Shown: one piece after another, positions 33,292-41,752 of the stretch | Layout of the letters: each line of letters opens with the position of its first letter | Position numbering within the stretch: position 1 is the stretch's first letter | From: Paractinoplanes deccanensis | Lineage (GTDB): Bacteria > Actinomycetota > Actinomycetes > Mycobacteriales > Micromonosporaceae | Direction of reading: 5' to 3' | Length of the DNA stretch: 64,000 nt | Assembly: GCF_016862115.1 (NCBI RefSeq) | Contig: NZ_BOMI01000002.1 | Span: forward strand, 1-64,000 | The notes under the pieces: model-generated | The model's database searches: none | What the model saw: the letters and a program-made list of their open reading frames with translations, nothing else | Told to the model about the DNA's origin: nothing | Position numbers and translations under genes: made by a program

Positions 33292-34146
33292 CTAGATCAG
33301 GGTCGGCTGCGGAAGCTGCTCGATCCACCAGTCGGACGCGGTCCGGAAGTCCTCCTCGACGGGCAGGGCCGCGCCCTCGACCGCCCGCCGCCATGCCACC
33401 GCCCGGCCGATCCGCGCCAGCCGGAACGCGAGCGAGGCGGACCGCCGCAGCTCCCGCATCGACCCCAGATCGGACCAGACTTCCAGGTACGCGTCGCGCA
33501 GCCGCTCCGCCCGGTCCGGCCCGGCCACGCCCAGCGCCACGAGCAGCGACCCGAACGGATGCCCCACGCTCGCGTCACCCCAGTCGAAGAACCGGAACCC
33601 GGCGAACACGTTGTTGTCGTGCAGATCGTCGTGCTGCACCGTGGCCGGGATGCCGTCGGCGGCCAGCTCGTCGCACCACTCGTGCACGTCGGCCCCGTAC
33701 TGCCAGGCGATGAGCGGCACCTCCGGCAACCGCAGATCCGGCACCCCCAGCTCGATCATCCGGTCGGCCCGGCCAGCCACGTCACGCTGCAATGACGCGT
33801 ACGCCTGAAGCAGACCCACCCAGTCGCTGTCGCCCCGATCGCGCATCGTGGGCCCGGCGTCCGCGGTGAGAAGCCACCCCAGCTCCTCCTGTACGGCGAG
33901 AGGCGCCAGCGTGCGACCCGGCACCCACTCCGCGAGCGCGGCGGCCAGCGCGGCCTCGTACCGGCAGCCCGTGATGTTCGCCTTGAACCACCGGGCCCCC
34001 GCCGCCGTCATCACCCGAAGCGAAACCGACCACGGCCGCACCCGGACCTCCTCGACGGGCCCGGTCGCCGGCGCGTCGAGATGCGCGGCGATCCAGTCGT
34101 GGGCGGCCGCCACCCACGCGGGGTCGTGCCAGTCGTTGCTCCTCAT
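33292..34146 (-). CDS. Aminoglycoside-phosphotransferase-fold kinase
   Basis: 284 aa of the APH/choline-kinase fold. The catalytic loop VQHDDLHDNNVF (about 170-181) has the Brenner HxDxxxxN pattern, and FRFFDWGDASVGHP (about 183-196) provides the metal-binding DW(G)D. The phosphorylated substrate is unknown; such orphan kinases act on sugars, choline-like compounds or antibiotics. The start ATG lies 4 bp after the stop of the GGDEF-EAL gene, so the pair forms an operon. Confidence 0.88.
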   Translation of the reverse strand: MRSNDWHDPAWVAAAHDWIAAHLDAPATGPVEEVRVRPWSVSLRVMTAAGARWFKANITGCRYEAALAAALAEWVPGRTLAPLAVQEELGWLLTADAGPTMRDRGDSDWVGLLQAYASLQRDVAGRADRMIELGVPDLRLPEVPLIAWQYGADVHEWCDELAADGIPATVQHDDLHDNNVFAGFRFFDWGDASVGHPFGSLLVALGVAGPDRAERLRDAYLEVWSDLGSMRELRRSASLAFRLARIGRAVAWRRAVEGAALPVEEDFRTASDWWIEQLPQPTLI

Positions 34147-34150
34147 CGGC

Positions 34151-35536
34151 TCATCCCGGTCGTACGCCTCCACCCCACCGCGCCGCGAACCTCTCCGGCG
34201 ACAGCGCCCGATCCCACAGCGGCCCCTGCCCCTCCTGGAACCCGAAGGCCGCCAGCCGGTCGCGCTGAGCGTGGGTCGCGATCCCGGTCGCCCGCAACTG
34301 CTTGGCGCCCTCTCGGGCCACGGTCGCCAGCTCCCGCAGATAGTCCTCGTCGTCGACACGATGAAGGGTCAGCCCGGCCACCGGAAGCCGCCGCAGCGAA
34401 GCGATCGCGGAGCGCTCCGCATCCCACGCGTCGACCAGCACACGGACCCCCAGGGCGGAGAGCCGGGCCAGCGCCTCCGCCTCGGGCGCCGGCACCTCGA
34501 AGATGACGGCGCGGGCCGGCACGTCGAACCGTTCCAGATCGCCGGCGAGCCCCGCCAGGAAGTCGGGATCGTCCAGCTCGACGGAGGCCACGGTCACCGA
34601 CATGGCGAAGTCGTCGTCCACCGTGCCGTCGGACCGCCATTGCGCGAGCCGGCGCAGCACGTCCCGCCGCAGCCACGCCCCGACGTACCGCACCGCCGGG
34701 GCGTCGAGAGTGGACATCAGGAAGGCGCCCTCCGCCATCACCCCGTGGACCGGATGCCTCCAGCGCACCACCGCCTCCGCACCCAGCAGCCGGCCGTCAC
34801 TCAGGCGCAGGACGGGCTGATAGGTCACGCCGAGCCTGCCCTCGGCCAGCGCGGTCAGCGCGGACGGCTCCGGCACGCTGTCGACGCGCATGGAAGGCTC
34901 GAACACGGCGACCCCGCCGCCGCCCTGAGCCTTCGACCTGTGCATGGCCGACTCGGCGTCCCGCAGCAGCGACGCGGCGTCGGACTCCTCACTCGCCGGC
35001 ACCATGCCGACGGACGCGCCGGCCGTCAACTCGCCGCCCGCCACCGGGAACGGCCGGTCGAACTGCGCGGTGACCTGCTCGGCCAGCCGCTGAGCGCCGG
35101 CCTCCATGCCGGCGTAGGTGAAGGCGAACGCGTCGCCGGCCACCCGGGCGAGCCCGCTGGACGCCGGCAGGACCGCCCGCAGCCGGTCGGCCACCTGGAT
35201 CAGCAACTCGCTGCCGGCCTGCTGGCCGCGGGACTCGTTGACCGCCTTGAAGCCGTCCAGGTCGAGCAGGAACACCCACAACCGTCGCGGCGCCTCGTCC
35301 AGCAGCCGGGCAAGCTGCGAGAGGAACTGCGGCCGATTGGGCAGCCCGGTCAACGCGTCCGTGTGCGCCGGCGCCCCGGCATCCCCGGCTTCTCCCGCTG
35401 TGGCTTCCGCCGGTTGGCGGACCGCCTCGACCGCGCGGCGGGCGGCCGCCTCGGCCCGCGCCAGGCGCCCCCGCTCGCCGGGGAGGCGAAACCAGCCCCA
35501 CCCGACGACGCGCACCGGAGCGCCGTCGTCACTCAT
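34151..35536 (-). CDS. Degenerate GGDEF-EAL protein
   Basis: 461 aa with a cytosolic GGDEF-like domain (about 57-205; DALTGLPNRPQFL is intact) and an EAL-like domain (about 220-455). The cyclase signature reads AGDAF instead of GGDEF. In the EAL domain the glutamate of EAL survives (GAEAVVRW), but the later conserved Asn, the DDFGxG loop (reads VDAWD) and the catalytic lysine region are replaced. It is therefore unlikely to make or degrade c-di-GMP, and may act as a c-di-GMP or protein-binding receptor. No membrane segment or sensor domain precedes it. It is co-transcribed with the kinase gene downstream. Confidence 0.85.
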   Translation of the reverse strand: MSDDGAPVRVVGWGWFRLPGERGRLARAEAAARRAVEAVRQPAEATAGEAGDAGAPAHTDALTGLPNRPQFLSQLARLLDEAPRRLWVFLLDLDGFKAVNESRGQQAGSELLIQVADRLRAVLPASSGLARVAGDAFAFTYAGMEAGAQRLAEQVTAQFDRPFPVAGGELTAGASVGMVPASEESDAASLLRDAESAMHRSKAQGGGGVAVFEPSMRVDSVPEPSALTALAEGRLGVTYQPVLRLSDGRLLGAEAVVRWRHPVHGVMAEGAFLMSTLDAPAVRYVGAWLRRDVLRRLAQWRSDGTVDDDFAMSVTVASVELDDPDFLAGLAGDLERFDVPARAVIFEVPAPEAEALARLSALGVRVLVDAWDAERSAIASLRRLPVAGLTLHRVDDEDYLRELATVAREGAKQLRATGIATHAQRDRLAAFGFQEGQGPLWDRALSPERFAARWGGGVRPG

Positions 35537-35552
35537 GGCTGCAATATACGGC

Positions 35553-35993
35553 TCACGTCAGCAGCGACGCGGCCGCGACGACGCCGGTGGCCAGCGCGAG
35601 AAGCAGTTGGAGGGCGAGCGCACCCCGCACCGCCCGCACCACCTCGTCGTTGCTGTAGACCGCCTTGAGCTCCGCCACCCGCAACTCGGCGAGCAGATCC
35701 TCCTGACTCCAGCCCCGCACCACCCGCAGGCTGAGCACCTTGTCATGGTCGGCCTCAGCCACCCGGTCGACGGCTATCACCGCCAGCACACCCACGAACG
35801 TCATCAGCAGAAGCCACGCCGAGGCCCAGTCCAGCCCTTCGGGCGCGCCCACTTGAAGGGCCGTCGCCACAAGCGCTCCCGCGACCCCCGCAGCGAACGT
35901 GGCAAGCAGCTTGGCCGTGTCCGCCTGAGCCCGCTGCCGCGCCAGCGCACGATCGGCCTGAACTTCGAGCCACTCCTCGGGCGTCTGCGCCAT
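35553..35993 (-). CDS. Small membrane protein of unknown function
   Basis: 146 aa: a charged helical N-terminus (MAQTPEEWLEVQADRALARQRAQ), two hydrophobic helices (about 29-48 and 57-76), a cytosolic helical linker (about 78-118) and a last helix (about 120-143). This order resembles the 2TM-linker-TM layout of the Pycsar-like protein at 20611, but I see no diagnostic motif, so I do not assign it there. It ends just upstream of the GGDEF-EAL gene (16 bp) and may be co-transcribed. Confidence 0.6.
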   Translation of the reverse strand: MAQTPEEWLEVQADRALARQRAQADTAKLLATFAAGVAGALVATALQVGAPEGLDWASAWLLLMTFVGVLAVIAVDRVAEADHDKVLSLRVVRGWSQEDLLAELRVAELKAVYSNDEVVRAVRGALALQLLLALATGVVAAASLLT

Positions 35994-36067
35994 CGCAGCA
36001 TGATAGGCCGCCTCGGCGCCTCATCACGCGGTTCGTTCGAGTCGCCGCACTCGTTCCCGGAAGCCGA

Positions 36068-36607
36068 TCAGGGGCGTACGACGTCGTAGCGGGCCGTGAC
36101 GAAGGCGGCGTTGCGGGCCGTCTCGCGCAAGCGCAGGTCGAGGCGGCGGGGCAGGAGCGGGGCGCCGGCGCCCAGGGTCACCGGCGCGTAGCTGACGAGC
36201 ACCTCGTCGAGCAGGCCCGCGTCGGCGAATTGGCCGGCCAGGTCGCCGCCGCCGACGACGAAGAGGTTCTTGCCGCCGGCGGCCTTGACCGCCTCGGCGT
36301 GGACCTCGGGGACGGGGGCGCTGGTGAAGCGGATGTCGCCGCCGTCCATCGGGGTCAGGTCACGGTGGGTGAAGACCCACGACGGCTGGGTGTACATCCA
36401 TCCCTCGCCGGTGCGGGCCTGGTGGTCGACGACCCACTCGTAGGTCGCCGCGCCCATCAGGACCGCGCCGACCTCGCCGATGAACGCCTCGTAGTTCATC
36501 GGGCCGCGTCTGTCGATCTCCTGTTTCACCAGCCAGTCCAGCGAATGGCGCTGGTCGGCGATGTAGCCGTCGAGGCTGCTCGCCACGTAGTAGATCGTGC
36601 TGGTCAT
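36068..36607 (-). CDS. Dihydrofolate reductase family protein (RibD C-domain-like)
   Basis: 179 aa, standard for small actinobacterial DHFR-like/RibD-C proteins. Family elements are YYVASSLDGYIA at the N-terminus, GAVLMGAATYEWV, and the cofactor-binding FVVGGGDLAGQF (about 115-126) near the C-terminus. It probably binds NADPH and reduces an unidentified substrate. ATG 36607 is used since it begins the motif and overlaps the stop of the AraC-family gene (ATGA), showing translational coupling. Confidence 0.88.
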   Translation of the reverse strand: MTSTIYYVASSLDGYIADQRHSLDWLVKQEIDRRGPMNYEAFIGEVGAVLMGAATYEWVVDHQARTGEGWMYTQPSWVFTHRDLTPMDGGDIRFTSAPVPEVHAEAVKAAGGKNLFVVGGGDLAGQFADAGLLDEVLVSYAPVTLGAGAPLLPRRLDLRLRETARNAAFVTARYDVVRP

Positions 36608-37533
36608 GCGAGTTCGTCTCCTGTCGTCTCCTCGTTGCGGTGGCGGCGCAGCCACATGATCGGATCACCGTGGCCCACCGGGTGGCCGGCGGCGCGCAGC
36701 ATGTGCCGCGCGAGCTGCCGGCGGTGGGCGGAGTAGGTGAGCACGTGCGCGACGACGCTGCTCATCACGAAGCTCTCCGGCGGATCGCACAGCGCGTCGA
36801 TCAGCCGGTCGTTCCAGGCGCCGCGGCCCTCCAGGTCGCGCACCATCGCGAGCCACGCGCCGGCGACGGCCTCGTGCCGTTCGGCGAGCTCGGCGACATC
36901 CCGCATCCCCTCGCGCGGGGTGTCCCGGCCGTCGATCGACGCCAGCCACGTCTCCTTGGCGCGGACCAGGTGGTGCAGGACGCCGGCCAAGGTCTCCTCC
37001 GGGCCGTCCCAGGCGAGCACCACCGCGCCGGGCAGGCGCACCTCGTGCAGCGCCGCCTCGTCCAACGCGGCGGCGCGGGAGAGCAGCGCCGCCGTGTCGT
37101 CCAGATCGTGGCGGACGAGCTGCTCGACGAGCGGGTTCTCGCTGCGCTCGTGGGCGTCCACCCACAGCGAGATCGGCGGGTGGAAGTGGATGCCGTTCGG
37201 CGCGGGCAGCCAGTGCCGCTCGGCGGGCCGGCTCGGCGGATGACCGAAGGCCCGGGAGTACGCCCGCGAGAAGCCCTCGGCCGAGTCGTATCCCGCCGCC
37301 CACGCCGCGTCGGTGACCGACGACCCCTCCTTCAGCTGCCAGGCCGCCCGTTCGAGCAGCACCCGCCGGCGCATCGCCACGGGCGACTCGCCGGCCTCGC
37401 GCGAGAGCACACGGCTGAAGTGGAACGGCGACGCGAACGCGTCACCGGCCATGTCGGTCAGCGAGCCGTCGTGGCTCTCCGCCAGCACCGCGTCGAGCAG
37501 TTCACGAAGCCGATCCCGCCGTACGTTCGTCAC
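36604..37533 (-). CDS. AraC-family regulator with a DinB-like domain
   Basis: 309 aa. Residues about 5-105 hold two helix-turn-helix units of an AraC/XylS DNA-binding domain (DMAGDAFASPFHFSRVLSREAGESPVAMRRR, SVTDAAWAAGYDSAEGFSRAYSRAFGHPPSR). The rest is a four-helix DinB-like bundle (HHLVRAKETWLASIDGR, VVAHVLTYSAHRRQLARHML), whose histidines could bind a metal. The fusion suggests a regulator that senses a thiol, metal or damage-related signal; this is inference. It controls at least itself and the DHFR-like gene downstream. Confidence 0.87.
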   Translation of the reverse strand: MTNVRRDRLRELLDAVLAESHDGSLTDMAGDAFASPFHFSRVLSREAGESPVAMRRRVLLERAAWQLKEGSSVTDAAWAAGYDSAEGFSRAYSRAFGHPPSRPAERHWLPAPNGIHFHPPISLWVDAHERSENPLVEQLVRHDLDDTAALLSRAAALDEAALHEVRLPGAVVLAWDGPEETLAGVLHHLVRAKETWLASIDGRDTPREGMRDVAELAERHEAVAGAWLAMVRDLEGRGAWNDRLIDALCDPPESFVMSSVVAHVLTYSAHRRQLARHMLRAAGHPVGHGDPIMWLRRHRNEETTGDELA

Positions 37534-37607
37534 CGTGGCATTGTCGCGGCCCGGGCCGCCGGAGCACCTGACCGTTATTGCTCAACCGCGCCGAGCGAGC
37601 CGGAGAA

Positions 37608-37630
37608 GTGTCGTAGGGGCTTGCTACCTT
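37608..37630 (+). promoter_or_regulatory. RecA-NDp/PafBC-like promoter of the STM4015-4011 operon
   Basis: TGTCGTA (37609-37615) is followed after 9 nt by TACCTT (37625-37630). Spacing and first half match the DNA-damage promoter described in mycobacteria (tTGTCRgtg, 8 nt, TAnnnT), though the GTG part is replaced by TAG. The same 10-mer AAGTGTCGTA occurs at 42616-42625 before the DUF6745 pair. The GTG start of the first gene is 44 bp downstream. Confidence 0.5.
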
Positions 37631-37674
37631 CTCGGCACTGATCCGGAAGGTGTCACTTCGGCCGAGGGAGTCCC

Positions 37675-38595
37675 GTGACCATCCACCACCACCTGAAGAC
37701 GTTCGCCGGGCTGCCCGTCGTGGAGATCGACGACGCGACCGAGCCGGTCGATCCGGCCTCGGTGGCCTGGCGCATCGACATGGAGGACTTCGAGGCGAGC
37801 GCCGAGGAGTTCGAGGCCGCGTTCGAGCAGATGATGAAGCTGAGCGGGCCGTCCGGGCCGACCGCGCTCATCGTCGGCGAGTGGGGCTCGGCCTACGACA
37901 CTCCGTTCCCGTTCGAGCTGCTCATTCGCAACGCCGGGCGGCTCGGCGGGCTGCGGGCGCTGTTCGTCGGCGAGATGAGCTCCGAGCAGTGCGAGATCTC
38001 GTGGATCAACCAGACCGATGTGACCCCGTTCCTTCAGGCTTTCCCGGCCCTGGAGCGGTTCTGGGTCCGCGGCGCCCAGGGGCTGGAGCTGACCCCGATC
38101 CGGCACGAAGGGCTGCGTGAGCTCGTCATCCAGTCGGGCGGGCTGCCGGCCACCGTCGCCCGGGCCGTCGGGGCCTGCGACTTCCCCCGGCTCACCCATC
38201 TGGAGTTGTGGCTGGGCGTCGACGCGTACGGCGGTGACGCGCGCGCCGACGACCTCGCGCCGATCCTGAGCGGGCGGGCCTTTCCGGCGCTCACCCATCT
38301 CGGCCTGTGCAACGCCGAGATCGTCGAGGAGCTGGCCGCCGCGGTGGCCGCCGCCCCGGTGGTCGCCCGGCTCACCCGGCTCGACCTGTCGCTCGGCGTG
38401 TTCGGCGACGCGGGCGCCGAGTCGCTGCTCGCGGGCCAGCCGCTCACCCATCTCGAGACGCTCGACCTGCACCACCATTTCATGTCGGCCGAGATGGCGC
38501 AGCGCGTGGTCGACGAGCTGCCGGGTGTCGCCGTCGACGTCTCGGAGCGGCTCGACGAGACCCGGTGGGGCCGCTACACCGTGGTGAGCGAATAG
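37675..38595 (+). CDS. STM4015 family leucine-rich protein
   Basis: 306 aa with GTG start behind GAGGGAG. The N-terminal segment (GLPVVEID, VAWRIDMEDF) and leucine-rich strands (FPRLTHLELWLG, FPALTHLGLCNAEI, LTRLDLSLGVFGDAGAESLL, LETLDLHHH) identify the STM4015 family, named after a Salmonella locus. It lacks catalytic motifs and probably serves as binding or substrate-presenting component for the enzymes encoded behind it. It is the first of five genes, and its stop directly abuts the ATG of the next. Confidence 0.88.
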   Translation: MTIHHHLKTFAGLPVVEIDDATEPVDPASVAWRIDMEDFEASAEEFEAAFEQMMKLSGPSGPTALIVGEWGSAYDTPFPFELLIRNAGRLGGLRALFVGEMSSEQCEISWINQTDVTPFLQAFPALERFWVRGAQGLELTPIRHEGLRELVIQSGGLPATVARAVGACDFPRLTHLELWLGVDAYGGDARADDLAPILSGRAFPALTHLGLCNAEIVEELAAAVAAAPVVARLTRLDLSLGVFGDAGAESLLAGQPLTHLETLDLHHHFMSAEMAQRVVDELPGVAVDVSERLDETRWGRYTVVSE

Positions 38596-39672
38596 ATGCG
38601 GCTCGCCGTCGTCGGCAACCCGGGCAATCGCCGGGTCGCCCTCTTCGCCGCCGCCGTGCAGCGGGCCGGTCTGCCCGCGCCGGAGGTCTTCCCGTGGCTC
38701 GGCGTGCTGCGTGACGGGCGTGTGCCCGGGCCGGGCACGCTCGTGCGCGTCGACTCGCCGGGTGAGGACGCCGAGGTCGACCGGCTGCTGCGTGAGCTCG
38801 GCAGCGGCCGTCCCGCCCGGCCGGCCGAGCACGGTGAGATCGTCGGCGGTGCGGCGGCGTTCGCGGGGTTGCGCGAGGCCCTGGCCCGGGTCGAGGCGGG
38901 CGGCGGCGTGCTGCTCAACCGACCGGCCGACATCGTCACCATGACGGCGAAGCCGGACTGCCATGCCGTGCTCAGCGCCGCGGACGTTCCGGTGCCGCCC
39001 GCTCTGCCGCGAGTGCACGACTACGCGTCGCTGCGCGCGGCGATGGCCGAGGCCGGCTGGCCCCGGGTGTTCGTCAAGCCCGCCTTCGGATCGTCGGCGT
39101 CCGGCGTGCTGGCCCTGGCGGCCGCCGGCAGCCGGGTCACGGCGGTCACCTCGGCCGAGCTCAGCGGGGGCAGGCTTTACAACAACCTGCGCGTGCGCAG
39201 ATACGACTCCGAAGCCACCGTCGCGTCCATCGTGGACCGGCTCGGCCCGGACGGCCTGCACGTCGAGCGGTGGTTCCCCAAGGCCGCCCTGGCCGACCGG
39301 GTCCTCGACCTGCGCGTGGTCGTGATCGCCGGCCGCCCGCGTCATGTCGTGGTCCGCACGAGCCGGTTCCCGATGACCAACCTGCATCTCGGCAACGCCC
39401 GCGGTGACGTGGCCGCCGTGCGCGCCGCCGCCGGCGGCCAGGCGTGGGAGGCTGCGATGCGGACGTGCGCGCGGGTGGCCGGGTGTTTCCCGCGCACGCT
39501 GCACGTCGGCGTCGATCTGATGTTCCGGGCGGGCTGGCGCGCCCACGCGGTCGCCGAGGTCAACGCGTTCGGCGACCTGCTGCCGGGCGTGCTGGCGGAC
39601 GGCCTCGACACGTACGGCGAGCAGGTGGCCGCGATCGCCGGCGGCTGGGCGGGTGTGCCGTGCGCGATCTGA
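38596..39672 (+). CDS. STM4014 family ATP-grasp-like protein
   Basis: 358 aa. An ATP-grasp fold is suggested by VFVKPAFGSSASGVLAL (about residues 156-172, ATP-contacting lysine), VERWFPKAAL, and the C-terminal metal-binding GVDLMFRAGW...AVAEVNAFGD (about 296-322, with E-x-N). ATP-grasp enzymes join a carboxylate to an amine or thiol through an acyl phosphate. In the STM4011-4015 cluster its substrate is unknown; a peptide or amino-acid ligation is plausible. It overlaps STM4013 by 13 bp. Confidence 0.88.
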   Translation: MRLAVVGNPGNRRVALFAAAVQRAGLPAPEVFPWLGVLRDGRVPGPGTLVRVDSPGEDAEVDRLLRELGSGRPARPAEHGEIVGGAAAFAGLREALARVEAGGGVLLNRPADIVTMTAKPDCHAVLSAADVPVPPALPRVHDYASLRAAMAEAGWPRVFVKPAFGSSASGVLALAAAGSRVTAVTSAELSGGRLYNNLRVRRYDSEATVASIVDRLGPDGLHVERWFPKAALADRVLDLRVVVIAGRPRHVVVRTSRFPMTNLHLGNARGDVAAVRAAAGGQAWEAAMRTCARVAGCFPRTLHVGVDLMFRAGWRAHAVAEVNAFGDLLPGVLADGLDTYGEQVAAIAGGWAGVPCAI

Positions 39673-40457
39673 TCGGCAGTCACGACCTGCTCTTCGTCAC
39701 GCTCGACACGTTGCGCTACGACGTGGCCGCCGCGTGCCTGGCCGGCGGGCGCACGCCCGAGCTGGCCAAGGTGCTGCCCGGCGGCGTGTGGGAGAGGCGG
39801 CACAGCCCCGCCACCTTCACCTATGCGGCGCATCAGGCGTTCTTCGCGGGTTTCCTGCCGACCCCGGTCACGCCGGGGCCGCACGAGCGCCTGTTCGCGG
39901 CCCGGTTCGCCGGCAGCGAGACGAGTGGCCCGCGCACGTACGTCTTCGACGCCGCCGACCTGCCGACCGGTCTCGCCGCGGCCGGCTACCACACGGTGTG
40001 CCTGGGCGGCGTCGGCTTCTTCAACCCCGGCGCGCCGCTGGGGCGCGTGCTGCCGGGGCTGTTCGCGGAGGCGTACTGGGAGAGCGCATTCGGGGTGACC
40101 GCACCGGACTGCCTCGGGGCTCAGCTCGCGCGGCTCGACGCGATCGTGGCGAGGCTGCCGGCCGCGCGGCCGCTGTTCACCTTCCTCAACGTCGCCGCGC
40201 TGCATCAGCCCAACAAGCACTACGTGCCCGGCGCGACCGAGGACGGGCTGGAGACCCACGCCGCCGCGCTGGCCTACGTCGACGGCCTGCTCGGGCGGCT
40301 CTTCGCCCTCGTGACGAGCCGTGGGAGACCCTGCCAAGTGATCATCTGTTCCGACCACGGCACGCTGTACGGCGAGGACGGCCACATCGGCCACCGAGTC
40401 GCGCACGAGGCCGTGTGGACAGTGCCGTACGCCGATTTCGTTCTGGACGCCGCGTGA
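39660..40457 (+). CDS. STM4013/SEN3800 family sulfatase-like hydrolase
   Basis: 265 aa of the alkaline-phosphatase/sulfatase superfamily: VTLDTLRYD (about 12-20) carries the first metal ligands, HSPATFTYAAH is near the nucleophile position, and CSDHGTLYGEDGHIGHR (about 231-247) gives the second metal set. It lacks a signal peptide, so it acts in the cytosol on a phospho- or sulfo-group. GTG 39660 was chosen because the sequence matches the family from that point and it overlaps the STM4014 stop. Its own stop overlaps the next start (GTGA). Confidence 0.88.
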   Translation: MRDLIGSHDLLFVTLDTLRYDVAAACLAGGRTPELAKVLPGGVWERRHSPATFTYAAHQAFFAGFLPTPVTPGPHERLFAARFAGSETSGPRTYVFDAADLPTGLAAAGYHTVCLGGVGFFNPGAPLGRVLPGLFAEAYWESAFGVTAPDCLGAQLARLDAIVARLPAARPLFTFLNVAALHQPNKHYVPGATEDGLETHAAALAYVDGLLGRLFALVTSRGRPCQVIICSDHGTLYGEDGHIGHRVAHEAVWTVPYADFVLDAA

Positions 40458-41752
40458 GACTCGACGACTCCCCCTACCAGGGCTACCTGTACGCCTATCC
40501 GCACAAGACCGCGTACCGGCGGCTCGACCCGCGGCCCCCGCTGAGCGAGGTGTGGGCCCAGGAGCCGCAGGACTCGCTCTTCGGCTACGTGCACCTGCCG
40601 TTCTGTGAGATGCGGTGCGGCTTCTGCAACCTGTTCACCCGCGCCAACCCGCCCGCCGAGCAGGTCACCGCCTACCTCGCCCAGCTGCGCCGGCAGGCCA
40701 CGGCCGTGCGGGAGAGCCTCTCCCCCGGCGCGTCGTTCTCCCGGCTCGCGATCGGTGGCGGCACGCCGACCTACCTGACCGCGCCCGAGCTCGAGCGGCT
40801 CTTCGCCATCGTCGGCGAGGTCTTCGGCACGGCCGGCGTCCCGCTGTCGGTCGAGACGTCCCCCGCGACCGCCACCCCCGAGCGCCTCGCCGTGCTGGCC
40901 GGGCACGGCACCACCCGAGTGAGCATCGGCGTGCAGAGCTTCCTCGGTGCCGAGGCGCGCGCGGCCGGCCGCCCGCAGCGCCTGGCCGAGGTGGAGCGCG
41001 CGCTCGCCGCGATCCGGGAGGCCGCGATCCCGGTGCTCAACGTCGACCTCATCTACGGCATCGACGGCCAGACCGCCCAGACGTGGCAGCGTTCGCTCGA
41101 CGAGGCGCTGCGCCACAGACCCGAGGAGCTCTACCTCTACCCGCTGTACGTGCGGCCGCTCACCGGTCTCGGCCGGCGCGCCCACGCCCGCGCCGACTGG
41201 GACAGGCAACGCCTCGACCTGTACGCGCAGGCCGTCGAGGTGCTCACCAGCGCGGGCTACGTCCAGCACTCGATGCGGCAGTTCCGGCTCGCGGGGGCGC
41301 CGGTGCCGGAGGGGCCCGACTACTGCTGCCAGGACGACGGGACGGTCGGGCTCGGGTGCGGCGCCCGCTCGTACACCTCGGATCTGCACTATTCGTTCGA
41401 CTACGCCGTCTCGGTCACCGAGGTCCGCGCGGTCATCGACGACTACCTGTCCCGGCCGGCCTCCGACTTCCGGTACGCCGAGATCGGCTTCCGGCTCGAC
41501 GCCGCCGAACAGCGCCGCCGCTGGCTGCTCAAGTCGCTGCTGCGCGCCGAAGGGGTCGACGCCGCCGCGTACAGCGAACGCTTCGGCACCCGCCACGACG
41601 AAGACTTCCCGCAGCTCGGCGAGCTGGTGGACAGGGGCTGGCTCGACGGGACGGCGCTGACCGCCGACGGCCTGGCCCACTCCGACGCGATCGGGCCGTG
41701 GCTGGTCTCGGGGCCGGTCCGCGAGGCGATGGGGGCGTACGTCACGCGATGA
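40454..41752 (+). CDS. STM4012 family radical SAM protein (HemN-like)
   Basis: 432 aa. The radical SAM motif CEMRCGFC (C-x3-C-x2-C, about residues 51-58) follows a HemN-type start (YVHLPF). IGGGTPTYL, VSIGVQSF and LNVDLIYGIDGQT are the HemN/coproporphyrinogen-dehydrogenase-like SAM-binding strands. The C-terminal winged-helix-like HemN_C region (about 350-430) is retained. The product and substrate are unknown; in this family the fold is not proof of haem synthesis. The start is GTG, overlapping the upstream stop by 4 bp. Confidence 0.92.
   Translation: MRLDDSPYQGYLYAYPHKTAYRRLDPRPPLSEVWAQEPQDSLFGYVHLPFCEMRCGFCNLFTRANPPAEQVTAYLAQLRRQATAVRESLSPGASFSRLAIGGGTPTYLTAPELERLFAIVGEVFGTAGVPLSVETSPATATPERLAVLAGHGTTRVSIGVQSFLGAEARAAGRPQRLAEVERALAAIREAAIPVLNVDLIYGIDGQTAQTWQRSLDEALRHRPEELYLYPLYVRPLTGLGRRAHARADWDRQRLDLYAQAVEVLTSAGYVQHSMRQFRLAGAPVPEGPDYCCQDDGTVGLGCGARSYTSDLHYSFDYAVSVTEVRAVIDDYLSRPASDFRYAEIGFRLDAAEQRRRWLLKSLLRAEGVDAAAYSERFGTRHDEDFPQLGELVDRGWLDGTALTADGLAHSDAIGPWLVSGPVREAMGAYVTR

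Noticed and set aside
34151..35536. Active diguanylate cyclase or phosphodiesterase
   Set aside because: Both active-site signatures are replaced, so it was called a degenerate receptor-like protein.
40454..41752. Coproporphyrinogen dehydrogenase (HemN/HemW) for haem synthesis
   Set aside because: The HemN-like fold is clear, but the operon context defines the STM4012 family, and no haem genes are nearby.
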